This document shows positions 8,740 to 17,572 of a stretch of DNA of 64,000 nt, piece by piece. Numbering within the stretch: the stretch's first letter is position 1; every line of letters starts with the position of its first letter. The DNA comes from Aneurinibacillus sp. Ricciae_BoGa-3. Its GTDB lineage: Bacteria; Bacillota; Bacilli; Aneurinibacillales; Aneurinibacillaceae. The stretch is from NCBI RefSeq assembly GCF_028421645.1, contig NZ_CP116887.1, forward strand, positions 1,552,001 through 1,616,000, written 5' to 3'. The position numbers and the translations under genes were made by a program. The notes beneath the pieces were generated by a model. The model was not told the origin of the DNA and did no database searches. It saw only the letters and a list, made by a program, of their open reading frames with translations.

Positions 8740-9039
8740 TTAGGAAATTTTTAAAAGGGTGTCCAGTTTGCAAATTTGCAGGATATTTTTTACGGGTACC
8801 GATGCGTGAATAATTTCTGCCTGGTAGCGGGAAATCAGCGGGTGAACCCAGCTGATTAGGAAACCGACTCCGGTACTGTCAATGAATCTGACATTATGGA
8901 GATCCAGATAGAGGGTTTTAATATGCTCCGGGATTTTCCAGTCCTTTACATGGCTCTCAATTTGGCGTACGGTTTCAAAATTAATATCTCCGTTAAATTT
9001 AATCGTTACTGAATCCTCATGTTCAATAAATTTCAGCAT
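8740..9039 (-). CDS. STAS-domain anti-sigma factor antagonist (RsbV/SpoIIAA-like)
   Basis: A 99-residue single STAS domain. The phosphorylation motif is RFIDSTGVGFL with Ser55 as the conserved phospho-acceptor. In the partner-switching model, the kinase encoded upstream phosphorylates this serine and a PP2C phosphatase removes the phosphate. ATG 9039 follows AAAGGAG with a 9-base spacer; a longer in-frame reading would start inside the upstream gene. Last of at least three co-oriented genes. The partner sigma factor is not encoded in this window. Confidence 0.88.
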   Translation of the reverse strand: MLKFIEHEDSVTIKFNGDINFETVRQIESHVKDWKIPEHIKTLYLDLHNVRFIDSTGVGFLISWVHPLISRYQAEIIHASVPVKNILQICKLDTLLKIS

Positions 9040-9058
9040 TTCACCCGTCTCCTTTCTT

Positions 9059-9460
9059 TTACACTCGGTCAAAAGTGATGGTAGCCGTCCGTCCGCTCGC
9101 ATCATATGAAAAATGCTTACTTACTTGGCCAATTAGATAAAGTCCTCTTCCCCGTGTTTCCCCGTGGGGAGGGAGGGTAGGCGACATCGCATTCCGCCAA
9201 TCAAAGCAGCCGTTCTCATGGTCAATTTGCAGTTGTATTTCCTTGTCCGTCCAGCAAGCCCGAATATGAACGGTCCGCCCGCAAGTTTGATCCGTGTGAT
9301 TCATAATGTTGATAAGAATTTCCCATACCGTTAAATAAAGTGAATAGCGAAGCATGCTGTCTGCTGTTATGTTTAGACTGGAACTGATCTCGTTAATTAT
9401 GGGCTCTATTTTTTTGTTCAATTCCTCACCCGATGGCAGCGTGAACGTATAGTTAAGCAT
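9059..9460 (-). CDS. Anti-sigma-type serine kinase (RsbW/SpoIIAB-like GHKL ATPase)
   Basis: A 133-residue single HATPase domain. The N-box is EILINIMNH (Glu47, Asn51), and the G2 box RGRGLYLI is present near the C-terminus. The G1 box is degenerate (DHENGCFDW instead of DxGxGF), so ATP binding may be altered. The start overlaps the end of the preceding gene by 8 bp, indicating coupled translation. It probably phosphorylates the STAS protein encoded 20 bp downstream and binds a sigma factor or other partner that I cannot identify here. Confidence 0.85.
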   Translation of the reverse strand: MLNYTFTLPSGEELNKKIEPIINEISSSLNITADSMLRYSLYLTVWEILINIMNHTDQTCGRTVHIRACWTDKEIQLQIDHENGCFDWRNAMSPTLPPHGETRGRGLYLIGQVSKHFSYDASGRTATITFDRV

Positions 9461-9761
9461 GGAGAAGCTCCATTACTTGCTTCAAATAGGGATGACGGTA
9501 TTCATCCTGGTGCTCTAAGCGGTAAAGTTGGCTCCATAGGGAATTGTATGTGGATCGAATCTCGTTCGGTATCTGTTCTTTGAAATAGTACTGCAGATGC
9601 AACAGACGCCACTTAATATAATTTCGCACAGGACCATTGTTTGGCATGTCTCCTATATCAATGAGGATAATCTGTTCATTTGCCTCGTGCAGCAGAATAT
9701 CCGTCATTTCTTCCAGTGAAGAAAAAATGTTATTTTCGTAGGAAAATTTATGGTTGCTCAA
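9453..9761 (-). CDS. Unknown 102-residue protein, first gene of the partner-switch operon
   Basis: I do not recognise this protein. It is predicted mainly helical and charged, with no membrane segment or signal peptide, and a run of aromatic residues (RLLHLQYYFK, about residues 52-61). Translation starts at TTG 9761 behind GGGGGGAGAAAG, the same unusual TTG plus poly-G arrangement used by the facing phosphatase gene. It overlaps the kinase gene by 8 bp, so it is made with the kinase and STAS proteins and is a good candidate for the regulated partner or an adaptor. Function unknown. Confidence 0.7.
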   Translation of the reverse strand: MSNHKFSYENNIFSSLEEMTDILLHEANEQIILIDIGDMPNNGPVRNYIKWRLLHLQYYFKEQIPNEIRSTYNSLWSQLYRLEHQDEYRHPYLKQVMELLHA

Positions 9762-9795
9762 CTTTCTCCCCCCACTCTGCTGTAATTCATCCCTA

Positions 9796-11178
9796 TTATT
9801 TTATAGTGAATCGATCATTTAATTGATTGCTAAGTATGCTCAACTCTTCTGCCATTTTTGCAACCTGCTCGGATGCTATGGAAATTTCGCGGAATGTCAC
9901 CTGGAAATCACGAATATAGGAGCCGACTCGCTGGATTTTTTCGCTGTTTTCCCGCACGTGGATGGAAGAGCCATCCATAATTTTCATAATGGTCGTATTA
10001 ATGTCTCTGAACTTGCTTGTTTGTTTCGCGATCTGTTCAAAAGAGTTTTCAAAGTCTGTCACGTTGGTTTGAACGTGTGTGATTTGTTCCTGAATGTGGT
10101 CGAGCGCTGCCTGAGTTTGCATGGCCAGATTGCGTACTTCTTTAGCCACGACAGTAAACCCGCGGCCATGTTCACCCGCCCGCGCTGCTTCAATGCTGGC
10201 ATTTAGAGATAAAACGTTTGTTTTATTGGAGATGGCATGGATAACTTGTACCACTTCACCAATCTTATTGGAGCTTTCGATAAGTTCCTTCGATCTCGTC
10301 CGCGTCTCCTCCATAATTTCAACAATGCGGTCAATTTCCTGCAAAGCTGATTCGATTTCGGTCTTTCCCTCTTCCACCTGCTCGACCATTTGTACTGAAC
10401 TTTGCGCGATCAATTGTGTTCCTTCAAGCATCTGGGCCACATGTTTTTCTTTTTCATTAATAGAAGCCGTTGTTTCTTCAGCGGTAGCTACCAGCGCTTC
10501 AGAAGACTCATTTAGACGCTGCTGGATTCGTTCGATTTCATTTAATCGCATCATGGATGACGTGTAGGAATCTATGTATGTAGCAATAGCAATTTGCATA
10601 TCAAAAGAACAGAGGCGCTGGAACGAGGTGTAAATGCTGTGGGCCTCCCGAACGTCAAGCTCCTCGATTAAAACGGTGAATACTTGCTCCTGAATTAAGT
10701 TATAGGCACCAATGTACCACTCCGGAAAAAGGTTGATCCGGTTGTGTACATTGCCGATAACTTTTCGGCGGATCACATAGTCTTGCCCGATTTCACCTGA
10801 CACCATATCCATTAAATACTGTTGCAGGGTTTGGCGCAGTCTGTCAACAGAACTATGTTTGTTAATGATTTCAACCAGAGCAGGGATCTTATTTACCCGC
10901 TGGTAGAAGGAGGTCACTATACTCGGCACATGTTTTTCAAATAGGGGGCGGATGCTGGCCAAGCGTTGCAAATCTTCTGCTGTAAGGTTTAGAAAGCAAA
11001 CCTTTGAGGCTTCTGTGCCTGCCAAAAGCTGCTGGTAGTAATCTTCTATATTTCTATGCGAACCAGCAGATAGCGGCTTTTGACAAGAAGAGGGGGGCTC
11101 TTGTTTTTTTTGCCCTTTCAAAAAATTCAGCGCTCCTCTCTGGTTGCCAAGCAGCTCTTTAAATGAAAGGTCTTTCAT
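9796..11178 (-). CDS. Soluble globin-coupled chemotaxis-type sensor (HemAT-like)
   Basis: A 460-residue protein without membrane segments. Residues about 55-195 form a protoglobin-type sensor domain; the proximal haem ligand is His145 in [16 protein letters not shown], matching HemAT proteins. A long coiled-coil MCP signalling domain follows, with the conserved tip [20 protein letters not shown] (about residues 328-347). HemAT proteins bind O2 and signal through CheA for aerotaxis. The start has a GGAAGGGG RBS with 8-base spacing. It ends 34 bp before the partner-switch operon in the same orientation and may be co-transcribed with it, which would bring an oxygen sensor next to a flavin sensor. 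Confidence 0.9.
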   Translation of the reverse strand: MKDLSFKELLGNQRGALNFLKGQKKQEPPSSCQKPLSAGSHRNIEDYYQQLLAGTEASKVCFLNLTAEDLQRLASIRPLFEKHVPSIVTSFYQRVNKIPALVEIINKHSSVDRLRQTLQQYLMDMVSGEIGQDYVIRRKVIGNVHNRINLFPEWYIGAYNLIQEQVFTVLIEELDVREAHSIYTSFQRLCSFDMQIAIATYIDSYTSSMMRLNEIERIQQRLNESSEALVATAEETTASINEKEKHVAQMLEGTQLIAQSSVQMVEQVEEGKTEIESALQEIDRIVEIMEETRTRSKELIESSNKIGEVVQVIHAISNKTNVLSLNASIEAARAGEHGRGFTVVAKEVRNLAMQTQAALDHIQEQITHVQTNVTDFENSFEQIAKQTSKFRDINTTIMKIMDGSSIHVRENSEKIQRVGSYIRDFQVTFREISIASEQVAKMAEELSILSNQLNDRFTIK

Positions 11179-11346
11179 TTCTCTATCCCCTTCCGTTATT
11201 TATTTTTTCGGAAAGTATTAACTATATCAATCATTCATGATTATATCACGACACCTGTTACAAAAGTCATAGTTTTTATGTGAACAAATAGTATTTTTGT
11301 GCTTCCTAATTTAATAGATACATGTGCATCGACTGGAGAAGTTGTT

Positions 11347-11373
11347 GTTTGGCAGGGTGTCCTCTGAGGGTAA
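11347..11373 (+). promoter_or_regulatory. Sigma-B-like promoter of the general-stress gene
   Basis: GTTTGG, then 15 bases, then GGGTAA: close to the sigma-B consensus GTTTAA-N13-15-GGGTAW. It lies 43 bp upstream of a gene for a YflT-type general-stress protein, a class known to be sigma-B controlled in Bacillus. Confidence 0.6.
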
Positions 11374-11416
11374 ATAAAGGTGTGTACAACAATCTTAACA
11401 ATGGAGGGATGTTAGA

Positions 11417-12214
11417 ATGGACAAGAAAATCATAGGCGTATTCCATACAGAAGACCAAGCTATTCGAGCAATTCAATCCTTAAAAGATCAAGGTTACCGT
11501 TCCGATGATATTTCGATTATTGCTAAAAATAAAGATGATGTTAGAGGTATAGAAGATGCCACCGACACGAAGATGGAGGAAGGCCTTGCCACCGGCGCTG
11601 CGACAGGCGGAATTCTCGGCGGTGTCGCCGGCCTTGTAGCCGGCCTTGGCGCACTGGCCATACCGGGCATTGGCCCGATCATTGCGGCGGGCCCTCTGGC
11701 TGCTACGCTTGGAGGAGCAGCAATTGGCGCTGGTACAGGCGGTTTGGTGGGCGCGCTGATTGGCATGGGAATTCCAGAAGAGCATGCACGTGAATATGAA
11801 AGTTATTTAAATGCAGGGGAAATCCTTGTAATGGTAGATGCGGACGCGGACCGCGCTTTCGGTGTATACGACACGTTCCGGGCCAATCATACACTGAATG
11901 CTGACCTGTATAACGCCCCTTACTATACAGGCGGCACCATGGCCACAAGTGATATGTCCATGGGCAGAGCAAATGTAGATTCGACCATTGATACCAACCC
12001 AACAGGATACGGAACAGGAAGCACGTACGTAGACAGAACAAACGATTCAACAATTGGTCACACAGCTTCTAATGCTGCGGATCGGGTTTTTGATGATGGT
12101 AACAGATCGCTGGAGGATCGGATTGTAGACCAGACAGGCGTTAAGCGCGCAGACAATGACGACGTAAAAGCTGCGCGCGAGAGAAACAGCATGGGTGACG
12201 ATACCCTTCTGTAA
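11417..12214 (+). CDS. General stress protein, YflT/GsiB-like N-terminal domain with glycine-zipper segment
   Basis: 265 residues. The N-terminus (KKIIGVFHTEDQAIRAIQSL) is a YflT-type ferredoxin-like fold found in heat- and general-stress proteins. Residues about 55-120 are extremely Gly/Ala-rich with repeated GxxxG spacing, a glycine-zipper that could insert in or associate with membranes. The C-terminal 100 residues are hydrophilic and low complexity (Asp, Thr, Asn). The start follows GGAGGG. A sigma-B-like promoter precedes it and a strong terminator follows, so it is a single-gene unit. The molecular function of this family is not known. Confidence 0.85.
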   Translation: MDKKIIGVFHTEDQAIRAIQSLKDQGYRSDDISIIAKNKDDVRGIEDATDTKMEEGLATGAATGGILGGVAGLVAGLGALAIPGIGPIIAAGPLAATLGGAAIGAGTGGLVGALIGMGIPEEHAREYESYLNAGEILVMVDADADRAFGVYDTFRANHTLNADLYNAPYYTGGTMATSDMSMGRANVDSTIDTNPTGYGTGSTYVDRTNDSTIGHTASNAADRVFDDGNRSLEDRIVDQTGVKRADNDDVKAARERNSMGDDTLL

Positions 12215-12228
12215 TAGAGGTAATAATG

Positions 12229-12256
12229 AGGCCTCCGGAATCCCGGAGGCCTTTTG
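12229..12256 (+). terminator. Rho-independent terminator of the general-stress gene
   Basis: AGGCCTCCGG (12229-12238) pairs perfectly with CCGGAGGCCT (12243-12252), loop AATC, followed by TTT. Repeat copy A begins right after it. Confidence 0.9.
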
Positions 12257-12257
12257 T

Positions 12258-12520
12258 TATTGGTAAAGTAAGTATATGTTGCTTCACAGTGGAATGGGAC
12301 CTCTGGTCCCGAAACACCCAAGAAAAACATCATGAGGCGCATGTCCGCACCTTTCTTTCCCCCTGTGGAGCGTGTGGAACAGAGGGCGAAAAAGACCGGC
12401 AACTGTCTCCATCATTGAGATACCCAGATGTTTTGCCGGTCCGCCCGTCGTTCCACAAAGCGGCCGTATAAACTTCTATGAGGGGAAAGGAGAGAGCGGC
12501 ATCGCCCATGATGTTTTTTT
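12258..12520 (+). repeat. Dispersed hairpin repeat, copy A (short form)
   Basis: Copy A of the seven-member intergenic family. The 5' lead-in (12258-12295) is diverged. The conserved core runs from GGGACCTCTGGTCCC (12296) to GATGTTTTTTT (12520). It lacks the inner 73-bp module. Its 3' end stops 3 bp before the stop codon of the convergent dismutase gene. Confidence 0.85.
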
Positions 12521-12523
12521 GCA

Positions 12524-13498
12524 TTAATAGGGAACCCACTGAACCCGCTGGGCCTGGGCGAAACGCCGGTTAACATCATTCCAGTTTACCACATTCCACC
12601 AGGCATCGATGTAGTCTCTGCGCCTATTATTGTATTTTAAATAGTAGGCGTGCTCCCAGACATCCAGTACAAGCAGAGGGATCATATCCTGCTGCGATTC
12701 ATTCTGATGCTTCTCCGCCTGCAGAATTTCTACCCGGTGGGAGCGGGGGCTCCAAACAAGCATGGCCCACCCTGACCCTTGAACTTTCTCAGCCGCAGCT
12801 GAGAAATGGGCTTTGAAGGCAGCAAAGCCGCCAAATGTGTTGCTGATTTCATCCGCAATCGCGCCACTCGGTTCGCCTCCGCCTTCTGGACTCATATTGT
12901 GCCAGAAAATGGTGTGAAGATAATGTCCCGCTCCGTTAAAGGCTGCCTCGTTCTCCCAGTGTTTAATAAGCGAAAAATCACCGGTTTGCCGTGCTTTCTG
13001 CATCTCTTTTTCTGCTTTATTCAGGCCGTCAACATACGATTTGTGATGCTTGTCGTGGTGCAGGCGCATGGTCTGCTCATCGATATACGGTTCCAGCGCG
13101 TTATAGGCGTAGGGGAGTGGTGGGACGACATGCCCGCCAATCGGTACCACCTTTTCGGCTCCCGCCGCAGGTTCTCCACGCATTCCCTCGTCCTGGCCGC
13201 TTACAGGCAGAACGGAATGCACGGCTTCTAATGCATCGCCGTTTTCCTGCAGCAGATCGGAAAGCATAGTGAAGAGGTTATGTGATCGCTCGTATAAGGA
13301 GCGTACCTCTTCTGAGTCAGCCGTTAACTTGTCAGCCCATGTTAGGTATTTCTGTGTGGTTTGTTCGATTTGGGTTAAATTATCCAGTAAGCGGCCCGCT
13401 TCTTCCGGGGGAATGCGAAGCGATTGTATTTTCTTGATGAACGCTACGTGATCCTGGCTCCAGCTAATCAGCTGCTCCAGGTGTTGTTTTACTGACAC
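12524..13498 (-). CDS. Fe/Mn superoxide dismutase with N-terminal helical extension
   Basis: 324 residues, against about 200 for the plain enzyme. The first 100 or so residues are a charged helical extension, as in the SodF/SodA2 type of Bacillales. The catalytic part follows PIGGHVVPPLPYAYNALEPY. Metal ligands are visible in the MRLHHDKHHKSYV helix, in the FWHNMSPEGGG region, and in DVWEHAYYLKY (Asp and His). An upstream in-frame ATG (13519) contains the GGAAGGAGGAG RBS within its own reading frame, so GTG 13498 is chosen as the start. It dismutates superoxide to O2 and H2O2. The role of the extension is not known. Confidence 0.88.
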   Translation of the reverse strand: MSVKQHLEQLISWSQDHVAFIKKIQSLRIPPEEAGRLLDNLTQIEQTTQKYLTWADKLTADSEEVRSLYERSHNLFTMLSDLLQENGDALEAVHSVLPVSGQDEGMRGEPAAGAEKVVPIGGHVVPPLPYAYNALEPYIDEQTMRLHHDKHHKSYVDGLNKAEKEMQKARQTGDFSLIKHWENEAAFNGAGHYLHTIFWHNMSPEGGGEPSGAIADEISNTFGGFAAFKAHFSAAAEKVQGSGWAMLVWSPRSHRVEILQAEKHQNESQQDMIPLLVLDVWEHAYYLKYNNRRRDYIDAWWNVVNWNDVNRRFAQAQRVQWVPY

Positions 13499-13563
13499 GT
13501 TCTCTCCTCCTTCCCGCATCTTTACCTTTACGTTATGCTGGAGAAGAGAAAGTGGGTATATGG

Positions 13564-14280
13564 CTAGCTCAGACTTTTCATTCTTTCATAGATGGATTCA
13601 TAAAATCTGGCCTCAGAACGTGTGATGTAGGCACCTGCCCGATACATGCGCTCTAAATCCGCAGCTGATGTAAAGCGGATAAGAACGTTTTTGCAGAGCT
13701 CGTAGTGGCGGGGTTCATGGGTATCGGCGTGTACGGTCCAGAAGTTGGTATTAATTTTAGTCTCTTTATTATAGTTTGGATGGGCAAGCCCTTCTCCGAT
13801 TAAGCCCATGACTTTTCCTGCAAACAGCTCTGAGCCAAAGCCGATCGCAGCCATTGCCTCAAGGGAGGTAGCGTTCCTTAAAAACGAAAGAAAGGCGTGA
13901 ACGGCCTCGCGTGTGCCAGGTGCTACAGGGTAGTCGGGCACGTATTTATCATCTGTCGGTATACCGGGTGCGGCAGTTACAAGGAAGCTGTGGTACAGGC
14001 GGGAGTGGTACGATTTTGGATTGCCGCGCCCCGCTTCATCCCACAGATTGTCTACCAGCGATACCCACCAGTCATCCTCCGGCTCTACGGCTGCTATGGC
14101 GGCGCCGAGCACGCGCGGGAAGTTCCGGCTGTAATAGCTGTACTGCAGCGCGAATTCTGCGACCTGCCGGCTGTTCCATTCTCCGCTGCGGAGGCTTTGC
14201 ATAAACGGTGATAGGATGATGTCTTCCTCAACGATTGACCAGATCGCAGTTTCAATCTCGTCGTATGTTTTAAAATTCAT
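13564..14280 (-). CDS. Haem-oxygenase-fold iron enzyme (TenA/PqqC/diiron oxidase-like)
   Basis: A 238-residue all-helical protein of the iron-containing redox enzyme group with the TenA/PqqC fold. Possible metal-ligand positions: DEAGRGNPKSYH (Glu and His), GSELFAGKVM (Glu), and the His cluster FWTVHADTHEPRH (three His spaced by four). This resembles the E..H / E / H..D..H layout of haem-oxygenase-like diiron enzymes, but the substrate cannot be named. TenA proper (thiamine salvage) would carry a catalytic Cys that I do not see. It is a single gene upstream of the dismutase in the same orientation, 65 bp apart. Confidence 0.72.
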   Translation of the reverse strand: MNFKTYDEIETAIWSIVEEDIILSPFMQSLRSGEWNSRQVAEFALQYSYYSRNFPRVLGAAIAAVEPEDDWWVSLVDNLWDEAGRGNPKSYHSRLYHSFLVTAAPGIPTDDKYVPDYPVAPGTREAVHAFLSFLRNATSLEAMAAIGFGSELFAGKVMGLIGEGLAHPNYNKETKINTNFWTVHADTHEPRHYELCKNVLIRFTSAADLERMYRAGAYITRSEARFYESIYERMKSLS

Positions 14281-14370
14281 AGGATTTTCCCCCTTTATCT
14301 ATATGTAATGCGGGTTGTTCGGTAAGATTCGTCCTGCACTAACCCCGTTATTTAACCACTCTACCTGTTT

Positions 14371-14703
14371 TCAAGTCAAGGAGCAATGGACGAGATCATT
14401 CACTGGAATGATAACGGGCCCGCTGGCCGACTCCAGATAAACAGCCTGGATCGCTGGATTAAACCGTGTAATGATGCCGACTGCTTCATGGTTGCGTTTG
14501 TCACGGTAATAGGTCAGCCGGACTTCGCAATGCGATGCAATCGCCCGGCCGATCTGTTCCGCCAATTCAGCCAGTTCATCTTCCGTTTTATTCGGCGGGG
14601 CTATGTCATTTTGCGATTCACCCCATGCTTTTAACGCTTCCCGGTGTTCTGTGAGCATCATCGACGTCCATTTGATATTGCCTCTGTCGCGAAACTTATC
14701 CAT
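14371..14703 (-). CDS. YolD-like protein paired with the SOS polymerase
   Basis: A 110-residue YolD-family protein with the typical N-terminal pattern DRGNIKWTSMMLTEH and a C-terminal small beta domain ending in VIIPVNDLVHC. YolD proteins are regularly encoded beside UvrX-type Y-family polymerases and are thought to help or regulate them. Its ATG overlaps the end of uvrX by 8 bp, so translation is coupled and both are under the LexA box upstream of uvrX. Confidence 0.88.
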   Translation of the reverse strand: MDKFRDRGNIKWTSMMLTEHREALKAWGESQNDIAPPNKTEDELAELAEQIGRAIASHCEVRLTYYRDKRNHEAVGIITRFNPAIQAVYLESASGPVIIPVNDLVHCSLT

Positions 14704-15964
14704 AGTGGCCGCCTATTTTCATGCTGCGTTCAATGGCAATGCCGCCATCCGCATGGCTTGATGCTTTCAAAATCGCCTGTACGCCGAAGCGTTCGCGGAT
14801 TTTATCGACAGCAGCGGTTAAATGCTCCTTCTTTAATCTTGCTTCATAATTAAACATATCCAATTGGATTTCATCATCTGAAGATAAATGGGAGAGGGCG
14901 ACATACACACTGCGGACCACAGCTCCAGGCTGATAATACTTGTCGAACAGCTTCAGGCACACATCATACATTTCATCTTCAAAATAAGTCGGGGTCTCGA
15001 TGCTTGTGGAATGGGAAAATCCTGTTGAAAGGCCCTCCTGCGAATAGCCTATACCTAAGCTGATCGTTCGGCCGTGCTTGCCGTCTTTGCGGGCTCTTCT
15101 GCAGACTTCGTCGCACAGTTCGCGGATAACAATCTTGATTTCGGAAGCTTTGGTGTAATCACGCAGCAGCGTAATGCCATTGCCATAGCTTTTGTGATCG
15201 ACATCATAATTAGGGCGCACCTCGCTGAAATCAATTCCCCAGCTGTGGTTGTACAGCTGCACGCCCATAATTCCAAAGCGTTTTTCCAATACTTTTGCAT
15301 CGTAGTAGGCTATATGTCCCACCGTGCGAATCCCAATCTGGTGAAGATTTCTCTCCATCCTTGAGCCGATGCCCCACATTTTTTTTACGGGAACAGGCCA
15401 TAGTTTTTCAGGGAGGTCTTCATATTGCCATTCCGCAATGCCTTCCGGGGACTTTTTTGCTTCAATATCCAGGCACAGCTTCGCCAGCAGCATATTGGGC
15501 CCCATGCCTATCACAACGGGGATTTTCAGTTCTGACCAGATTTTTTCTTTTAGCGAACGCGCTGTCTGCCACTTATCGCCGAACAGCTTTTCCGTACCGG
15601 AAATGTCAATCCAGCCTTCGTCAATGCTGTATTGCAGCATGCTATCGTAGGGGGCAAATTCGTTCAATATTTTCATCAGTTCTAAACTGATTTGCATATA
15701 CTGGGACATCCGGGCTTTAACGATTTGAATCCGGGGATCTTTTGGCAGTTCGAAATACCGGGAAACATTGCTTACGCCAAAGTCTCTTTTTAAAGCGACA
15801 GACGCAGCGAGTACAATGGAACCGTTTCGATCCGGATCGCCGACTACGGCCAGATATGTAGTGAGAGGGTCTAAACCCAGTAACGAACAATGTGCGGATG
15901 CATAGAAGCTTCTGGCGTCGATCATTAAAATAGAGCGGTTAGGCATTGTGCTGTAATCAAACAA
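14696..15964 (-). CDS. uvrX: Y-family DNA polymerase, UvrX/DinB type
   Basis: A 422-residue lesion-bypass polymerase. N-terminal catalytic motif ILMIDARSFYAS (first Asp), the central YSIDEGWIDISG (motif III, in place of the usual SxDE), and a helix-hairpin-helix-like KMWGIGSRMERNLHQIGI around residues 210-227. The best start is TTG 15964, 6 bases after the RBS GAGGTGAT; longer in-frame starts would run through the LexA box. Followed by a coupled yolD gene. Induction by DNA damage is expected. The polymerase part looks complete. Confidence 0.88.
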   Translation of the reverse strand: MFDYSTMPNRSILMIDARSFYASAHCSLLGLDPLTTYLAVVGDPDRNGSIVLAASVALKRDFGVSNVSRYFELPKDPRIQIVKARMSQYMQISLELMKILNEFAPYDSMLQYSIDEGWIDISGTEKLFGDKWQTARSLKEKIWSELKIPVVIGMGPNMLLAKLCLDIEAKKSPEGIAEWQYEDLPEKLWPVPVKKMWGIGSRMERNLHQIGIRTVGHIAYYDAKVLEKRFGIMGVQLYNHSWGIDFSEVRPNYDVDHKSYGNGITLLRDYTKASEIKIVIRELCDEVCRRARKDGKHGRTISLGIGYSQEGLSTGFSHSTSIETPTYFEDEMYDVCLKLFDKYYQPGAVVRSVYVALSHLSSDDEIQLDMFNYEARLKKEHLTAAVDKIRERFGVQAILKASSHADGGIAIERSMKIGGHYG

Positions 15965-15978
15965 TTCTATCACCTCAG

Positions 15979-15990
15979 GAACATTTGTTC
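15979..15990 (-). promoter_or_regulatory. LexA (SOS) box upstream of uvrX, with a second weaker site
   Basis: GAACATTTGTTC is a perfect GAAC-N4-GTTC Bacillus-type LexA site, 15 bp upstream of the TTG start and next to the RBS. A second imperfect site, AAACGAATGTTC, is at 16026-16037. Known UvrX-type operons are SOS induced. Confidence 0.82.
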
Positions 15991-16230
15991 TGTTATTAGT
16001 ATACTCAGTTGGATGCAGAATATGCAAACGAATGTTCCTATCCAAATGATGGCACGCTTCCCAAAAAGAACGAACAAAGTATGCGCAGCTTCCTGTCGCC
16101 TCTAAATCCGCTATAACATGGGCGCTATAGGGAATAATAATGGATCCCCATGCAAAATCTGATTTTTATGATTGTTTTCCGGGTAATTTACATACGTTGA
16201 TCAATTTGGTATATTTAATTCCGTTTGAAA

Positions 16231-16244
16231 TGAAAGCGGTTAAA
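16231..16244 (+). promoter_or_regulatory. Candidate catabolite-responsive element (cre)
   Basis: TGAAAGCGGTTAAA matches the CcpA consensus TGWAANCGNTNWCA except for one position. It lies about 80 bp upstream of nupC, which suggests carbon catabolite control of nucleoside uptake. A motif match only. Confidence 0.4.
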
Positions 16245-16324
16245 ATAAATGCTTGCATAAAGCGTAAAATCGTCGGTTGTTGTACAATTTACAGCGCTTT
16301 TTCCAAAAGCTGGCGGGGGTTATG

Positions 16325-17509
16325 ATGAATATCGTGTTTTTACTAACAGGCTTAGCTTTAGTGTTTGTATTAGGCATTCTGGTAAGCAACGATCGAAAAG
16401 GGATTCGCATCCGTCCCATTGCGACGCTTCTGATCACACAAATTGTATTAGCATTTTTACTGCTAAATACGCAGATTGGAATCGGCTTAATCAGTTTTGT
16501 GTCAAAGATGTTTAGCAGACTAATGGAGCTCGGGGTTAACGGGGTTAACTTCGTATTCGGCGGAATGGAAAATAAGGCAGGCGCTACATTCTTCTTAAAT
16601 GTACTGCTGCCGATCATTTTCATTTCTGTCTTAATTGGCATTTTAAATCATCTGCGAATTTTACCGCTTATTATTAAGTATGTTGGATGGGCGCTAAACA
16701 AGTTAAATGGGATGGGGAAACTGGAGAACTATATTGCGGTATCGTCGGCTATCCTGGGGCAGTCTGAAGTATTTCTTACCGCGAAGCAGCAGCTGGGTTT
16801 TGTGTCCAAAAGGAGGCTCTATACGCTCTGTACGTCCGCGATGAGCGCGGTTAGCATTTCCATTGTAGGGGCCTACATGACGATGCTTGCGCCCAAGTAT
16901 GTAGTGGTTGCGATTGTACTTAATATTTTATCAGCCTTAATCATCGCCAACATTATTAATCCCTATAAGATTGAAGAGGAAGAGGATCAGCTGGTCGTCG
17001 AAGGGGAAGAAAAGCGGCTTACTTTCTTTCAAATGATTAGCGAAAGTATTATGGATGGATTAAAGGTAGCCATTATTGTGGCCGCCATGCTGATTGGATT
17101 TATCGCGCTTATGAATCTCATCAATTATCTATTTGGCCTTATATTCCATATCTCTTTCCAAACAACTTTAGGTTATGTATTTGCGCCGATTGCTTTCTTA
17201 ATGGGGGTACCATGGCACGAGGCGGTACAAGCAGGAAGCATTATGGCTACCAAACTTGTCACAAACGAATTCGTGGCGATGATGGACTTCAAAAATATCG
17301 CCGGCGGTTTGTCGCCCAGAACGGTGGGCATTGTTTCCGTGTTTCTGGTCAGCTTTGCAAATTTCAGTTCAGTCGGGATTATTACAGGTTCAGTCAAGGC
17401 TCTGCATGAGAAACAAGGGGATGAAGTCGCAAAATTTGGCATGAAGCTGCTGTATGGATCCACGCTTGCCTCGATTCTGTCCGGAACGATCATGGGTTTG
17501 TTCCTTTGA
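16325..17509 (+). CDS. nupC: NupC-family nucleoside transporter
   Basis: A 394-residue concentrative nucleoside transporter, multi-span membrane protein. Family features: GGMENKAGATFFLNVLLPII, the NKLNGMGKLENY loop, AVSSAILGQSEVFL, and the C-terminal ALLIGASTL-like region (KLLYGSTLASILSGTIMGLFL). These carriers import nucleosides with protons or sodium. Two tandem ATGs (16322, 16325) follow GGCGGGGG; 16325 has the better spacing. A single-gene unit with a strong terminator. The spectrum (pyrimidine or purine nucleosides) cannot be fixed from sequence. Confidence 0.9.
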   Translation: MNIVFLLTGLALVFVLGILVSNDRKGIRIRPIATLLITQIVLAFLLLNTQIGIGLISFVSKMFSRLMELGVNGVNFVFGGMENKAGATFFLNVLLPIIFISVLIGILNHLRILPLIIKYVGWALNKLNGMGKLENYIAVSSAILGQSEVFLTAKQQLGFVSKRRLYTLCTSAMSAVSISIVGAYMTMLAPKYVVVAIVLNILSALIIANIINPYKIEEEEDQLVVEGEEKRLTFFQMISESIMDGLKVAIIVAAMLIGFIALMNLINYLFGLIFHISFQTTLGYVFAPIAFLMGVPWHEAVQAGSIMATKLVTNEFVAMMDFKNIAGGLSPRTVGIVSVFLVSFANFSSVGIITGSVKALHEKQGDEVAKFGMKLLYGSTLASILSGTIMGLFL

Positions 17510-17543
17510 ACCACGGTAGGCTACGAACGAAAAAACGAGAATA

Positions 17544-17572
17544 AAAGGAACCGGCAGAACCGGTTCCTTTTT
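17544..17572. terminator. Bidirectional terminator nupC/tlp
   Basis: AAAGGAACCGG and CCGGTTCCTTT close a CAGAA loop, with a run of seven T on the plus side and A-rich sequence on the other. It serves the convergent nupC and tlp genes. Confidence 0.9.

Noticed and set aside
12226..12471. Open reading frames of 60-80 codons inside the repeats
   Set aside because: They differ between copies in length and frame, have no consistent RBS, and follow from the GC-rich arms; the conserved feature is the fold.
16140..16325. Small gene before nupC
   Set aside because: The 61-codon frame has no RBS, runs into nupC and spans the promoter and cre-like region; protein-like features are absent.
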